A stretch of 64,000 nt of DNA from Ignavibacteria bacterium. Lineage in GTDB: Bacteria > Bacteroidota > Ignavibacteria > UBA10030 > SZUA-254. Where the stretch lies: positions 62,001 to 126,000 of the forward strand of contig JACOSY010000034.1 in NCBI GenBank assembly GCA_016178595.1, written 5' to 3'. A model generated the notes under the pieces. That model saw only the letters and a program-made list of their open reading frames with translations. It had not been told where the DNA came from and did no database searches. Shown here piece after piece: positions 1 to 9,393 of the stretch. The position numbers and the translations under genes are program-made. Every line of letters starts with the position of its first letter. Within the stretch, counting starts at the first letter, position 1.

Positions 1-305
1 ATGTTCTCGTTGAGATCGGTCGGCACCTGCGATGATTTCTTGGGCCAGGAAATCCAGAGCGCGCCATCGTGTACCAGAGATTTCTTGAGGTTCGGGAACA
101 TGTCGGAAAGCTCGCTCGTTTCTTTCGTGAAGTAGTGAATCAAATCCACCGAGCGTTCTAACTTTCGATATCGAACCACGAGTGGAGGGAGCTTTCCAAG
201 AACATGATGGTAACCTGAAGGTGGATTCACAATTGCGATCGTCAGACCTTCCTTGATCCCCAGCTTTTGGACAAGCGTCTTGTTTGAATATCCTGCTGTT
301 GACAT
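1..305 (-). CDS. DUF3052 family protein, 3' end outside the window
   Basis: The frame opens with ATG at 305 and stays open to the left edge, so about 101 residues are visible and the C-terminus is missing. It begins M-S-T-A-G-Y-S-N-K-T-L, has the segment K-L-G-I-K-E-G, and carries the late motif ALWISWPKKSSQVPTDL. These are the landmarks I remember for DUF3052, a small family of about 130-150 residues that resembles a methyltransferase fold without a proven reaction. It stands alone, and no SD-like sequence is obvious. Function is unknown; the family assignment is confident, the role is not. Confidence 0.82.
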   Translation of the reverse strand, partial: MSTAGYSNKTLVQKLGIKEGLTIAIVNPPSGYHHVLGKLPPLVVRYRKLERSVDLIHYFTKETSELSDMFPNLKKSLVHDGALWISWPKKSSQVPTDLNEN

Positions 306-548
306 TTTTTAAGCCCCTGCTCAATTGTACTTTCTTACATCATCATAAACAACTTTTTATAGGGAGAGGCAGATTACGAACGCCTGATCATCGGCTCAAC
401 GGAAGGATTTCACAAAGGTGTAAAAGATGTTGGCAAGCTGCCTGGATACATCAACGCGTCATGCGCATGTGAAATCAAATTCCGTACGGTGGGTTGCCCT
501 CGCCATCGATTCGTTTAGGATTGGGTTTCAGCGAAGTTCGAACATCGA

Positions 549-2843
549 TCACTTAGCGAAGTTAATCCATGTGGCTTCCCACGATGTCGCTGCAGCATCA
601 ACAAATACCTCGGGACCATTCTTATAGAACTTCGCACCGGTAAGTTTATCGAATTGCATATTCACGGGGAGTCTGCGCGGCAAGATAACCTGCTTCAGCG
701 CAGGCATGAACCTTGTCTCGAGTGCTTCGCGCTTGAATCGCGTGACCCACCGATTGTTCTCCGCCGGCTCGTGTGTCATCGAGACGCGGCCCCATTTTGT
801 CGGCGAAGAGACGACAGCAATCTGTTTTTTTGCCTCGAGCTCCGGCTGACCGATGCCCTGGAGAAGACGGAGATCCTCGCTATCCTCCAATATCATCATG
901 TGCCTGAGGTAGCGAATGCATTCAGCACTTGCCCAGTTGTGCGGCATATCGCCAATGTATTTCTCGAACGGTGCATCCTGAAGCGATTGCTCTTCGCGCC
1001 AGGCGTACAGCGGTGAAGCGTGATTGAGGAATCCAATGAACGTCTTTCGAGCAAGATCGGGAAGGCCTGCCCAGAGATACATTTGCGCAACGACGGCAGC
1101 ATTGTACGTCGAAACGCAACGATCATTCAGCCAGCCGGTTTCGATTGGGATGTCTTCCTTCGTCACAGCCTTCATCAACTCGATATGGCCCGTCGTTACT
1201 CTATGATCTTTCGGGAACGCTAATCCAGGATAGATCGCTTGCGATAAATAGATTTGTGCGACTTGCGGTCGTGGCTGCTTTCGTTCATCATTCTCCGGCC
1301 ATTGCGGATCATCACTGAGCAGCATCGGAAGATAGTTGAAACCGTTCGGGTGCCGGCGCATCAGCTCGGAGTTGAATGCAACGGCGCTTACTTTCAGATC
1401 CCGTAAGAAGTCGCGGAGATCCGATCGCTTCGAAAGGAAGAAACGATCGGCTATATCAAGCAATGCGCTCGTTGCAACAATCGTCCACAGAGTATTTGTC
1501 AGCTCGGATCGTATGCCGCTAAGGCCACTGTCGCCAAAACCAGGGGGAAGAAATCCATATTTACCATTCATCGTTCCATCACCCAGTCCCTTCGTACGCA
1601 AGTCCCTCAGGTACATGATAGCCTTATAAGCATCCGGGTACAACTCGTTAAAGTAATCCCAGTTCTGCGTCAGGTCTGCGTGCCGACAAAGGGCATACAC
1701 GGCTGCAGCAGTATCTTTCCAGTGTTTTTCACCGGCACCGCCAACGAATGAGCCATCGTCTCGTTGCTGGTCCCACATATATTCAAGTCCTTGCTTGGCA
1801 GCAGCGTCGTGCCCAAGATAGCGCGCAGCTTCAAGAAGGGAAACTCCATCGATGTACCACAAACCGCGAGAGATTGTTGACCCAACTTGAAATACCGGTT
1901 TTCCATTTTTGACTTCGCGCGCTTCAAGGATATTGCGCGTTGAAGCAACGAGGAAATTTTGATACTCATCGCGGACTTTCCAGTCCACAGTCCCCTGGAA
2001 GGGCTTCCACATGTGCCAGAACGTTCGGACATCAGTCAGGAGACGATCGGATTTCTTTAATCCATCCTTCACCTTATCGACCTTTTGTCCCTCTTGAGGG
2101 AATCGAAGGAAGAATCGCATAGGCTTCGCTGCGGAGAGCGTTCCCGCTTGCAGCTTCACATGATGAACACCCTCGGACTCCTCCAACACAATCGGAGAGT
2201 CGACAATTATGAAAGCGGTCTCAAGGGAGGAGCCATCCATCCGAACTATGCCCATCTGGCCTCTCGATGACGATCCTTCATCTACGCTTGCTGCGGTGCA
2301 CTTGCTGCTGGATTTGATTGCGATTGCAGGAGAACACTGCGCGCCATCTGCGCCTTTCAGCGTGAATTCCAGAATGAGATTATCGACTCGCCCCTCGTCT
2401 TCGTCCTTCGTTGCGAAGGAGATAAGTGTCGCTGTTGCTTCCGCCCATTCGAGCTTCGTTGTGATGATGGGGATGGCAGGGCTTTCGAGGGATTGACCGA
2501 CGTATGTTCCCGGCGCGGCGCCTGCCAGTTCAACTGAAACGACATGAGGAAAAACATCGAATGGCTGGTTGATACCTTGATGACCGTAAAGAAGCTCGCC
2601 GTGTTTTCCAACCAGGCTCTTGAAGGGATCGTCCGGAAAACAATACGTTGACTGCCAGTTTTTCGGAGCGTAACGAAAATCGACAGGGGCAGCCGATTGC
2701 GCCGGCGGTTTCAACGTCAATGCCTTACCCTTTTTCTGATCACCGCCGATGAATGGAAACGCCTGTGCGAATTCCTTCGCCAGTGCGATTGCACCGACCG
2801 AAAGACCGATGTCAGCCAAAAATTTTCGACGCGTTTTCTTCAT
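549..2843 (-). CDS. Tat-exported six-hairpin-like (alpha/alpha toroid) protein
   Basis: A 764-residue protein with a twin-arginine signal at the extreme N-terminus (T-R-R-K-F-L, residues 4-9) followed by a hydrophobic stretch, so it is probably exported folded. The first ~270 residues look like a beta-rich N-terminal domain. From about residue 290 it resembles glycogen-debranching or six-hairpin glycosidase proteins: W-Y-I-D-G, long helices, and G-L-G-D-G-T-M-N-G near residue 425. Prediction: a periplasmic carbohydrate-active protein, possibly a glycoside hydrolase; substrate and catalytic acids cannot be assigned by eye. It is monocistronic. An alternative is a non-catalytic toroid, since no classical acid pair is obvious. 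Confidence 0.7.
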   Translation of the reverse strand: MKKTRRKFLADIGLSVGAIALAKEFAQAFPFIGGDQKKGKALTLKPPAQSAAPVDFRYAPKNWQSTYCFPDDPFKSLVGKHGELLYGHQGINQPFDVFPHVVSVELAGAAPGTYVGQSLESPAIPIITTKLEWAEATATLISFATKDEDEGRVDNLILEFTLKGADGAQCSPAIAIKSSSKCTAASVDEGSSSRGQMGIVRMDGSSLETAFIIVDSPIVLEESEGVHHVKLQAGTLSAAKPMRFFLRFPQEGQKVDKVKDGLKKSDRLLTDVRTFWHMWKPFQGTVDWKVRDEYQNFLVASTRNILEAREVKNGKPVFQVGSTISRGLWYIDGVSLLEAARYLGHDAAAKQGLEYMWDQQRDDGSFVGGAGEKHWKDTAAAVYALCRHADLTQNWDYFNELYPDAYKAIMYLRDLRTKGLGDGTMNGKYGFLPPGFGDSGLSGIRSELTNTLWTIVATSALLDIADRFFLSKRSDLRDFLRDLKVSAVAFNSELMRRHPNGFNYLPMLLSDDPQWPENDERKQPRPQVAQIYLSQAIYPGLAFPKDHRVTTGHIELMKAVTKEDIPIETGWLNDRCVSTYNAAVVAQMYLWAGLPDLARKTFIGFLNHASPLYAWREEQSLQDAPFEKYIGDMPHNWASAECIRYLRHMMILEDSEDLRLLQGIGQPELEAKKQIAVVSSPTKWGRVSMTHEPAENNRWVTRFKREALETRFMPALKQVILPRRLPVNMQFDKLTGAKFYKNGPEVFVDAAATSWEATWINFAK

Positions 2844-2934
2844 TGTGTAGTTCCGAAATAATGGTTAGCAATATTCAAGCACTCGTTATTCAGGCGATGA
2901 AATTCCCTCATGTCGGGAATTTCGGCGCTATGTG

Positions 2935-3756
2935 TTACCGACTGCCATCGGTACTATCGCTTTCGTCTCCGTGTTCCTTCAAGTGCTTCATCATTTTTTC
3001 AAGATCAAAATTCTCGCCGGAAGAATCGTTCCCCATTTTCTTCATCTGTTCCTGCATCTGTTTCATAACGTTCAATATTTCTTCATCAAGCGATTGTTTG
3101 GCGTAGCCCGCGGGCGGATCGAATGATGACGCGGAGACGGATTTGGGTTCTATCTTCGTCACTTCCTGCAGGCTTTCAGGCTTTCCACTCTTCTTCATCG
3201 CGATCGTGAGCGGGAACATTTTCATCCGCACTAATTCATCTTCCCACCGATCCTCCTTCTTATCCTTCTTTCCGATTTCACCGAATGCCTCCGCGAGTCC
3301 GGCAAAAACATTGCCCAATTTCCCGGTTGCCCAGATCGTTGCAACTCGATCATCATCTTTAGCAATCCATTCTTCACAAGGATATCCGAGGATCGTTTGC
3401 TTCTTTCCCGACTGGTGGAGTTCCCTAGCCGCATTCGCAGCAACATTCGCAACGGCATCTTTGGCGGATTGCATATCTTTCCGGAGGGATATTTCAAGAT
3501 ACTGTTTCTTTTCGTCGTTAATGATCCACATGACTTTCTTATCGCCGCGGAAGATGAACCTGCCTCCTTCCATCTCCGGACCGCCATCCTGCACTTTCGC
3601 AGCCGCTAAATTCCCCTTGATCAAGATCGAGTAGTCCACGTGCCGGATTGAATCAGCATAGTTGGTTGCTTTCATGGATATCGCACCTTCGAACTGTTGT
3701 GCGTTAAGACTGACGACGGCAACGACTATGAGCGCTGCCTGATGAAGTATTCTCAT
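2935..3756 (-). CDS. DUF4412 domain secreted protein
   Basis: A 273-residue protein beginning MRILHQAALIVVAVVSLNAQ, a clean signal peptide with cleavage after A-Q. This start is chosen over the upstream one at 3804 because the extra 16 residues are polar and precede the signal. The body has features typical of DUF4412: a membrane-free beta-rich domain, M-W-I-I-N-D-E-K-K-Q-Y, and G-Y-P-C-E-E-W. The C-terminal ~60 residues are Met-, Lys- and Glu-rich (QMQEQMKKM), probably a flexible or coiled tail. Family members are periplasmic or outer-surface proteins of Bacteroidota relatives with no known activity. Confidence 0.75.
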   Translation of the reverse strand: MRILHQAALIVVAVVSLNAQQFEGAISMKATNYADSIRHVDYSILIKGNLAAAKVQDGGPEMEGGRFIFRGDKKVMWIINDEKKQYLEISLRKDMQSAKDAVANVAANAARELHQSGKKQTILGYPCEEWIAKDDDRVATIWATGKLGNVFAGLAEAFGEIGKKDKKEDRWEDELVRMKMFPLTIAMKKSGKPESLQEVTKIEPKSVSASSFDPPAGYAKQSLDEEILNVMKQMQEQMKKMGNDSSGENFDLEKMMKHLKEHGDESDSTDGSR

Positions 3757-3937
3757 GGTGTGTGTATTCGTTGTAGGACGGAGTAGCGTTGGCTGGTATG
3801 TCACTGTACTTCGAGAGACCTATGCGATGTGAAACGAGATTCCATCAAAACTTCTGGGTGATGCAAACTACAAAACTCTCCTCTTTTTTCCAAATAGCAT
3901 CGGAGTGTCGGATGGAACTAACAACTGGCCGCTGCTG

Positions 3938-4168
3938 CTATAGTTTCGGTTGAGGAGGCGGAAGCGCGCGTGCAACAATTTCTGATTGTAAACCGACGAG
4001 TTTGTGAGAGCTATCGCAGAACGGCTTATCCTTACTGTGTCCGCATCGGCACAGTGAAATTGTCGTCCGGCCGGCGAGGTCGAATTTGTTCCCGTTCTGG
4101 TCGAAGAGTTCAAAGTCGCCTTCGATACGGATGCTGCCATTATTTTTGATGACGATTTTCGTCGGCAT
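3938..4168 (-). CDS. CDGSH-type iron-sulfur domain protein (CDSSH variant)
   Basis: A 76-residue protein. The cluster-binding signature is visible as C-R-C-G-H-S-K-D-K-P-F-C-D-S-S-H, the three-Cys one-His arrangement of mitoNEET-like [2Fe-2S] proteins. The usual Gly of CDGSH is Ser here. The preceding GRTTISLC is also typical. The ATG at 4168 is chosen because AAAGGA lies about 10 nt upstream; a GTG two codons earlier is possible. Likely a cytosolic electron-transfer or redox-sensing protein. It lies just downstream of the FG-GAP gene on the same strand and may share its transcript. Confidence 0.85.
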   Translation of the reverse strand: MPTKIVIKNNGSIRIEGDFELFDQNGNKFDLAGRTTISLCRCGHSKDKPFCDSSHKLVGLQSEIVARALPPPQPKL

Positions 4169-4184
4169 AAGCACACGATCCTTT

Positions 4185-6851
4185 CTACTTAGTTAAAACA
4201 AGTTTCTTGATGGCCGTAAAATCATGAGTGACGAGACGATAGTAATAAACTCCGCTCGGAAAGTCAACAGCATTCCACGGAATGGCGTACTCACCGGCGG
4301 GCAGCGTCTGATTCAACAACGTCGCGACATCCTTGCCGAGCATATTATACAGCGTAAGCCTGACATACTCATCACGTTGAAGTGAAAACATGATTTGGGT
4401 TTCTTCTCTCACAGGATTCGGGAAATTCTGTCGCAAAGTATATGCAGTCATTGCCGACGTCGTAAACGACCATCCGTCTGAATAGGCGCTTCGGCCTGCG
4501 ATATTCATTGCCCGGACACGCCAATAGTACTTCGTTCCACGAGCCAGCGGCCCAACCAGGTAGCTGGAATCTGTAACAGTGGTGTCATCAACGATTGTCT
4601 TGTCGAAGGTAGGATCACTCGCGAACTGAACGTGGTACAGCGCTGCCCCCGGCGACATGTTCCATTGCAGGCGAAGAATTAAGACTTGCCCTGTTGCATG
4701 GTTCGCAGGATACATCAATACGGGTGTCGGTGGAATTGCCGGAATCGTCGTGAACGATCGTGTTTCCGATTGCACGACTTGTCCACCCTCGAAGCGCGTT
4801 TGCACTCTCCAGAAGTATTGGCTTCCATGAGCAAGGGCGCTTGCAACAGAGGAGGTGTCGGTAAGAGAAGAATCATTCACGATCAAGCGAGTAAAAGCCG
4901 TATCGCCCGCAACCTGCAGTTGATATCCGTTCGCGCACCCCGATGCAGTCCATCGAAACGTGACAGGAAGAATCTGATTGCGAGCATCATCCGCCGGCGT
5001 AACAAGCCGGACAGAATGCGTGATGACAGGACCGCCGGTGTAAACGTTTCGATAGAAATGCAATCCACCCTTCGATGTTCCAACAATAACATCGAGATCC
5101 CCATCCCCATCAAGATCGCCAAGCGTGAGCGCCGCATCTCTCATGTGGCTCGGTGTAATGAAATTGCGAAGACTGCATCGGAAGATGGGCGATTGCGCGG
5201 TGCCAAAGTTCTCATAGAAGAAAATTTCACCATCCGCATTCCCGACGAGAAGATCGGCATCGCCATCATTGTCCATATCCTGAAAAACCGGTTTGGCATT
5301 TCCGACGACAAAAATATTCTGATAGAATTCCGACACGCGCGCCCAGCTCGGAGCGTTTACAGTTCCGTCATTCCGATAGAAGCTGAGTGTTCCATCCGAC
5401 TTCCCGACGAAGAGATCGAGATCGCCATCGCCATCGATGTCTATGAGTGCAGGGGCGGAGTCGAATTTCCCGACTTTCACGGAATCGACGTGAGCGGGGT
5501 CGAGATCGTACTGAGGAACAGACGTCGTTCCGATGTTACGGTAAAATTTGACGACGCCGTTGAATTGCCCGACGACGGCATCCTTCAGACCATCCCCGTT
5601 GATGTCGGCAAATGTAGGTGCATAGGAAAAATTTCCGCTGATTCCGCCAAAGAGCGTATCGGCAAGTGTGAAGGAGGGATTCTGAACCGTGCCGCTGTTA
5701 TGAAAGTACCACAGTTGCCCGTTGAGAGTACCGACAACGATATCCAGTTTCCCGTCGCCGTCGATGTCCGTCAAAGTCGGTGAAGCATCTTGCCCGACAT
5801 CGATGACAGACAAATAATCTTTTGTACGCAGCTGAAATTGCGGCGCTGATGCATTCCCGGTATTTTCGTAATACCAAAATCCATGACGCTGCATATTGTT
5901 CAGAACTCCGACGAAGAGATCGAGATCGCCGTCACCGTCAATGTCGACGAGGGTCGGTTGGTTGAAACCGGATGTCGCGACGGGCTCAGCCGGCGGGTAA
6001 TGATTCGAGCCACACTCGATGAAGGGAATCGTTCGCGTTCCCGCATTCTTGAGAAGGAATAAGCCGCTCGAAAAGAAATCGCCGTAGAAGATATCGGTTG
6101 TCCCGTTCGAATCGATATCGGCAACCGAGTACGCGCCGGAGCCATGGGCATCATCCTGAGGATGGATGGCGGACTGCCGCGTGAAGCATGTATCTCCGAT
6201 GATTGTAATTCCCTGCAACGCTGTAGTAATGAGCTTGAAAGCCGGAGTGGATGCCGTGCCGCGGTTCTCGTAATAATTGATCGAGCCATCCGCCGTATTG
6301 CTGGAAATGAAATCCACCAGACCGTCGCCATTGAAATCGCCGAACGCGGGAATGCTCGAGAACCCTGCAAAGAGAGGATGTCCGTCGGCATCCATGATCG
6401 GGTTTCCGGTGAGCAAAAAGATGGGCTGTCCCCGGACACCGGCATTCTGGTAGTACCGTACGCCGGAAGAGAAATTATCCGTAATAAGATCGATCAATCC
6501 ATCGGCGTTCAAATCGACGAACAGAAAAAAAGTTTGAAATGCCGGGAGTTGTATCGCATCGGGTTGGAGCTCGAAAATCGCCGCAGTTCGCGTTCCGACA
6601 TTCCTGTAGAAATCGACGTTCAAGTCATCGTCAAGCACGAAGAGGTCAAGATCACCGTCTCCGTCGATGTCGACAAATTGATGGTTTGGCGCACTGATCC
6701 CTCCGGCAAACGGCTGCGCGATCTGTGTTCCGAACATCGAAACGGGAATCGACGCAATCTCCCTCCGAAATGGTTGGGCTTTCAGGAAGCTCGCGGCGAA
6801 CAGAATTAAAAAAACGAATGATCGGCTAATTCGGTTGCAGCTCAAGGGCAT
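4185..6851 (-). CDS. Secreted FG-GAP/VCBS repeat protein with two Fn3 domains and T9SS sorting domain
   Basis: An 888-residue exported protein. Residues 1-26 are a signal peptide ending in L-K-A-Q. About residues 55-620 hold roughly a dozen FG-GAP/VCBS repeats with calcium-loop motifs D-I-D-G-D-G-D-L-D-L-F-V, which form beta-propellers. Two fibronectin-III-like domains follow (about 625-710 and 715-800, each with Y-F/Y-W-R-V). The last ~85 residues are a type IX secretion sorting domain (L-R-Q-N-F-P-N-P ... L-Y-N-M-L-G ... G-V-Y-Y-Y-R-L), so it is predicted to be anchored or released at the cell surface. Its start lies inside the 3' end of thiI (26-bp overlap). Ligand unknown. Confidence 0.85.
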   Translation of the reverse strand: MPLSCNRISRSFVFLILFAASFLKAQPFRREIASIPVSMFGTQIAQPFAGGISAPNHQFVDIDGDGDLDLFVLDDDLNVDFYRNVGTRTAAIFELQPDAIQLPAFQTFFLFVDLNADGLIDLITDNFSSGVRYYQNAGVRGQPIFLLTGNPIMDADGHPLFAGFSSIPAFGDFNGDGLVDFISSNTADGSINYYENRGTASTPAFKLITTALQGITIIGDTCFTRQSAIHPQDDAHGSGAYSVADIDSNGTTDIFYGDFFSSGLFLLKNAGTRTIPFIECGSNHYPPAEPVATSGFNQPTLVDIDGDGDLDLFVGVLNNMQRHGFWYYENTGNASAPQFQLRTKDYLSVIDVGQDASPTLTDIDGDGKLDIVVGTLNGQLWYFHNSGTVQNPSFTLADTLFGGISGNFSYAPTFADINGDGLKDAVVGQFNGVVKFYRNIGTTSVPQYDLDPAHVDSVKVGKFDSAPALIDIDGDGDLDLFVGKSDGTLSFYRNDGTVNAPSWARVSEFYQNIFVVGNAKPVFQDMDNDGDADLLVGNADGEIFFYENFGTAQSPIFRCSLRNFITPSHMRDAALTLGDLDGDGDLDVIVGTSKGGLHFYRNVYTGGPVITHSVRLVTPADDARNQILPVTFRWTASGCANGYQLQVAGDTAFTRLIVNDSSLTDTSSVASALAHGSQYFWRVQTRFEGGQVVQSETRSFTTIPAIPPTPVLMYPANHATGQVLILRLQWNMSPGAALYHVQFASDPTFDKTIVDDTTVTDSSYLVGPLARGTKYYWRVRAMNIAGRSAYSDGWSFTTSAMTAYTLRQNFPNPVREETQIMFSLQRDEYVRLTLYNMLGKDVATLLNQTLPAGEYAIPWNAVDFPSGVYYYRLVTHDFTAIKKLVLTK

Positions 6852-8034
6852 TCGTCTCTGTCACATGTGGGAAGGAGAAGTGCTCAAGAGTAACTCTGCC
6901 GAGTGCCCTCGTGATGATGGAATGAATATCCAATTTCTTCTCGGCGTTTTCAACTTCTTCGATCGTAGCCCAAGTCTCAGGCTTTCGTGGCGCGAGAAAG
7001 GAGCAGCAATCATCGTACGGCTCTTTGGAAATGTCGTAGGTTCCGATCATTCGCGCAACTGCGATTGTCTCCTCTTTATCGGTGCCGGAGAGCGGACGAA
7101 GAACCGGCAATGTGGCCACAGCATTGATGGCCCGAATGTTCCTCAATGTTTGCGATGCGACCTGCCCGACGCTTTCACCTGTCACCAGTGCTTCCGCTTT
7201 TTCCCGGTGAGCGAGCGATTCCGCAATCCGAAGCATCATCCGGCGATAGAGAATTACTCTCAGCGGCTGGGGAGATTGCAGGACGATCTCCTGTTGGATT
7301 TCGGCAAACGGAACAAGATAAAGCTTCGATGAAAATTGGTATCGCGTGAGGCTCTCCACCAATTGTCTCACCTGATCGATTGAGCGCTCGCTCGTGTACG
7401 GCATACTGTGAAAGTGAACGAAGACAACCGTTCCTCCGCGCTTCATCAACATCCACGATGCAACCGGCGAATCGAATCCGGCGGAGATCAAACTCACAAC
7501 TCTGCCGCTCGCCCCCACGGGCAACCCCCCTGCTCCTTTGAGCTTCGAGCGATAGACGTACGCAGCCCCGTTCACGATTTCGATGAAGATAGTCTCATCA
7601 GGAGCTGTAAGGTTGGCGCGAACACCGAATCGTTTGCAGAGATACTCGCCGACGCGTGCGTTCACTTCCATTGAACGAACGGGGAAATTCTTGTCCGGCC
7701 GGCGCGTATCCACCCTAATGGTCCGAAAGGTTTCCCCTTCAAGAAGTTGCCCGGCAGCTCCGGTGAATTCTTCCACATCCTGCTGCACACGAACTCCGAT
7801 GCACACATTCGAAAGGCCGAAGACCGTCGTCAAGCGATCTGCGATGACTTCAATGGAAATGTTGGAAGGAAGATCGATCACAAAGCGGCCGTATCCACCG
7901 CTAACAACAGTAGAAGACGGCACGAGATCGGCAATTGCCAGACGGACATTCCGACGCAATTGCTTTTCGAAGAAGCCGCGATTGTCTCCCTTGAGTGTGA
8001 TCTCATGGTGATGGACGATGATGACGGGCTGCAT
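6826..8034 (-). CDS. thiI: tRNA 4-thiouridine synthase ThiI, short form without rhodanese domain
   Basis: A 402-residue protein starting MQPVIIVHHHEITLKGDNR, the usual ThiI opening. An N-terminal ferredoxin-like plus THUMP region spans residues ~1-165, followed by a PP-loop ATPase motif S-A-G-F-D-S-P at 184-190 and the AANH-fold motif T-G-E-S-V-G-Q-V-A-S-Q-T. It activates U8 of tRNA with ATP for sulfur transfer. At 402 residues it lacks the C-terminal rhodanese domain of the enterobacterial enzyme, so sulfur must come from another carrier; D-D-C-C near residue 344 may take part. It overlaps the downstream surface-protein gene by 26 bp. Confidence 0.93.
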   Translation of the reverse strand: MQPVIIVHHHEITLKGDNRGFFEKQLRRNVRLAIADLVPSSTVVSGGYGRFVIDLPSNISIEVIADRLTTVFGLSNVCIGVRVQQDVEEFTGAAGQLLEGETFRTIRVDTRRPDKNFPVRSMEVNARVGEYLCKRFGVRANLTAPDETIFIEIVNGAAYVYRSKLKGAGGLPVGASGRVVSLISAGFDSPVASWMLMKRGGTVVFVHFHSMPYTSERSIDQVRQLVESLTRYQFSSKLYLVPFAEIQQEIVLQSPQPLRVILYRRMMLRIAESLAHREKAEALVTGESVGQVASQTLRNIRAINAVATLPVLRPLSGTDKEETIAVARMIGTYDISKEPYDDCCSFLAPRKPETWATIEEVENAEKKLDIHSIITRALGRVTLEHFSFPHVTETNALELQPN

Positions 8035-8110
8035 AATGAAAGATAGAGATTCTGTGCTGGAGATGCAACGGGAAAGGATTCAGCGAAGTGCGAAATTCAG
8101 GTAATATACA

Positions 8111-8164
8111 CTACGCTCGCTCGTAGGATTTTCGAAGCAGCGTCACCGGATGGACCACGTTGAC
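8111..8164 (-). pseudogene. Short glcF-like C-terminal remnant
   Basis: The reverse strand reads V-N-V-V-H-P-V-T-L-L-R-K-S-Y-E-R-A-stop. The intact glcF in this window ends E-V-V-H-P-V-T-L-L-R-R-A-Y-G (9892 side). At DNA level about 25 bases match with one or two changes (8133-8158 against 9907-9934). No upstream part of the gene is present; the homology stops at the palindrome at 8167. It looks like the 3' scar of a second Fe-S (CCG-domain) gene or a partial duplication. Confidence 0.5.
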
Positions 8165-8166
8165 TT

Positions 8167-8189
8167 GTTCCCAACGTCTCGTTGGGAAC
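8167..8189. repeat. REP-like palindrome, GTTCCCAAC family
   Basis: A perfect 9-bp inverted repeat (GTTCCCAAC ... GTTGGGAAC) around a GTCTC loop. The same arms occur at 25561, 47964 and 48604, in the last two cases next to a RAYT transposase. It is most likely a REP-type hairpin. Confidence 0.8.
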
Positions 8190-8241
8190 GAGCATAAGAA
8201 TAAACCCGGCAGTCATTGCGAGGGTGAGATCTATGGAATGC

Positions 8242-9393
8242 TCACTTGGCCTCGCGAGATATATTCAGCTTCGCTGCAAACTGGTGCTTGTCGCCAGAGA
8301 TCGTTTGGATTTTCAAAAATCCTTTCCAAGGCTTGCCGTCACGACCAGTGAATTTCCAATCGCTTTCCGACAGTGAGGCTGATTGAGGTGCCACGGTCTT
8401 GACATTCGTCCATCGCCCCGTGGTCGATAAAGTAAGGTTGAAGCGCTCCAGCAATTCGTTTGCGCTCAGGTTGGAAGTTCCGTGCAATGCCAATTTCCAC
8501 CGATTGGCGCCGCCTTCCGTCCGGTCGATCTCCCAATTCCCTGTCCCATCGAAATCGAGATCGGGAATGAGCCGGTCTGCGAGCGATGCTCGTGCAAACT
8601 TAGAGTGAGCGTACCAGTCATACTCCTCGCCAAGCGCAACCTGTTCCGCAGTTCCATTACCAAGTATTTTGGAAACGACGTGGAGGGCGCCATCGATCCC
8701 GGATGAAAGTCCGGCGGTCGTAATAATCTTCCCATTGTCGACATACCGTTGATCATACACAACCTTGGTTTTGGGAAAGTCTGCCTTAAGCCGGTCGATA
8801 TTGCCCGCTGTAGTTGTGGCAGTGAGACCATCGAGAAGACCGGCACTGGCAAGAATGAACGCGCCATTGCAGACGGACATTGTATGCTGTGCACGCGAGG
8901 TTACGTCGGTAATCCACTTGAGTGTCTCTGTGTTATTTTGCGTTCCTTTCACGCCACCGCCCGGGACTACGAGGACGTCGGGCTGTGGGGCATCAGCAAA
9001 GGAATATTTCGGGATGACGGTCATCCCCATCGCAGTAGTTACCGGTTGTTTTGTCTCGGCGACGGTGTAGACTTCGAAACCGGCAGCCCCGAACACTTCA
9101 TACGGGCCCGTATAATCAATAATCTGCACACCGTCAAAGATCAGTATGCCAACCTTCTTGCGAACATGGGCATCTGTAGCGGCTTGTGCTTGCTCCCGAT
9201 CAACGAAGGCCATTCCGCACTTCGGACAAGTTCCTGGGGCATCATACACCGCGCTATCGCAGGGTAACCCGCAGGGTGAGCATACGTACTTGTTGCCTGA
9301 TTTACCATGGCTTTGCGCGAATGGCACGACGTTTGGGAAGTTGAAGGAATGAATCAAAACGACAGACAGAACAAAACATAATAGTGACCGCAT
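8242..9393 (-). CDS. Exported DJ-1/PfpI (GATase1-like) protein with N-terminal heavy-metal-binding domain
   Basis: A 383-residue protein with a signal peptide (residues 1-~29). Residues ~36-68 form a small cysteine domain (C-S-P-C-G-L-P-C ... P-G-T-C-P-K-C-G-M) like the heavy-metal-binding domain found on copper-handling proteins. Residues ~78-260 are a DJ-1/PfpI domain (V-G-I-L-I-F-D-G-V-Q, V-V-P-G-G-G, nucleophile Cys in S-V-C-N-G-A) resembling the amino-terminal half of GlxA/FtrA regulators. The final ~120 residues are unrecognised. No helix-turn-helix follows, so it is not a regulator. A periplasmic metal or thiol sensing or isomerase role is a guess. Confidence 0.78.
   Translation of the reverse strand: MRSLLCFVLSVVLIHSFNFPNVVPFAQSHGKSGNKYVCSPCGLPCDSAVYDAPGTCPKCGMAFVDREQAQAATDAHVRKKVGILIFDGVQIIDYTGPYEVFGAAGFEVYTVAETKQPVTTAMGMTVIPKYSFADAPQPDVLVVPGGGVKGTQNNTETLKWITDVTSRAQHTMSVCNGAFILASAGLLDGLTATTTAGNIDRLKADFPKTKVVYDQRYVDNGKIITTAGLSSGIDGALHVVSKILGNGTAEQVALGEEYDWYAHSKFARASLADRLIPDLDFDGTGNWEIDRTEGGANRWKLALHGTSNLSANELLERFNLTLSTTGRWTNVKTVAPQSASLSESDWKFTGRDGKPWKGFLKIQTISGDKHQFAAKLNISREAK

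Noticed and set aside
4686-5783. A 365-codon plus-strand frame
   Set aside because: Antisense shadow of the FG-GAP repeats; the repeated D-G-D codons keep the opposite strand open.
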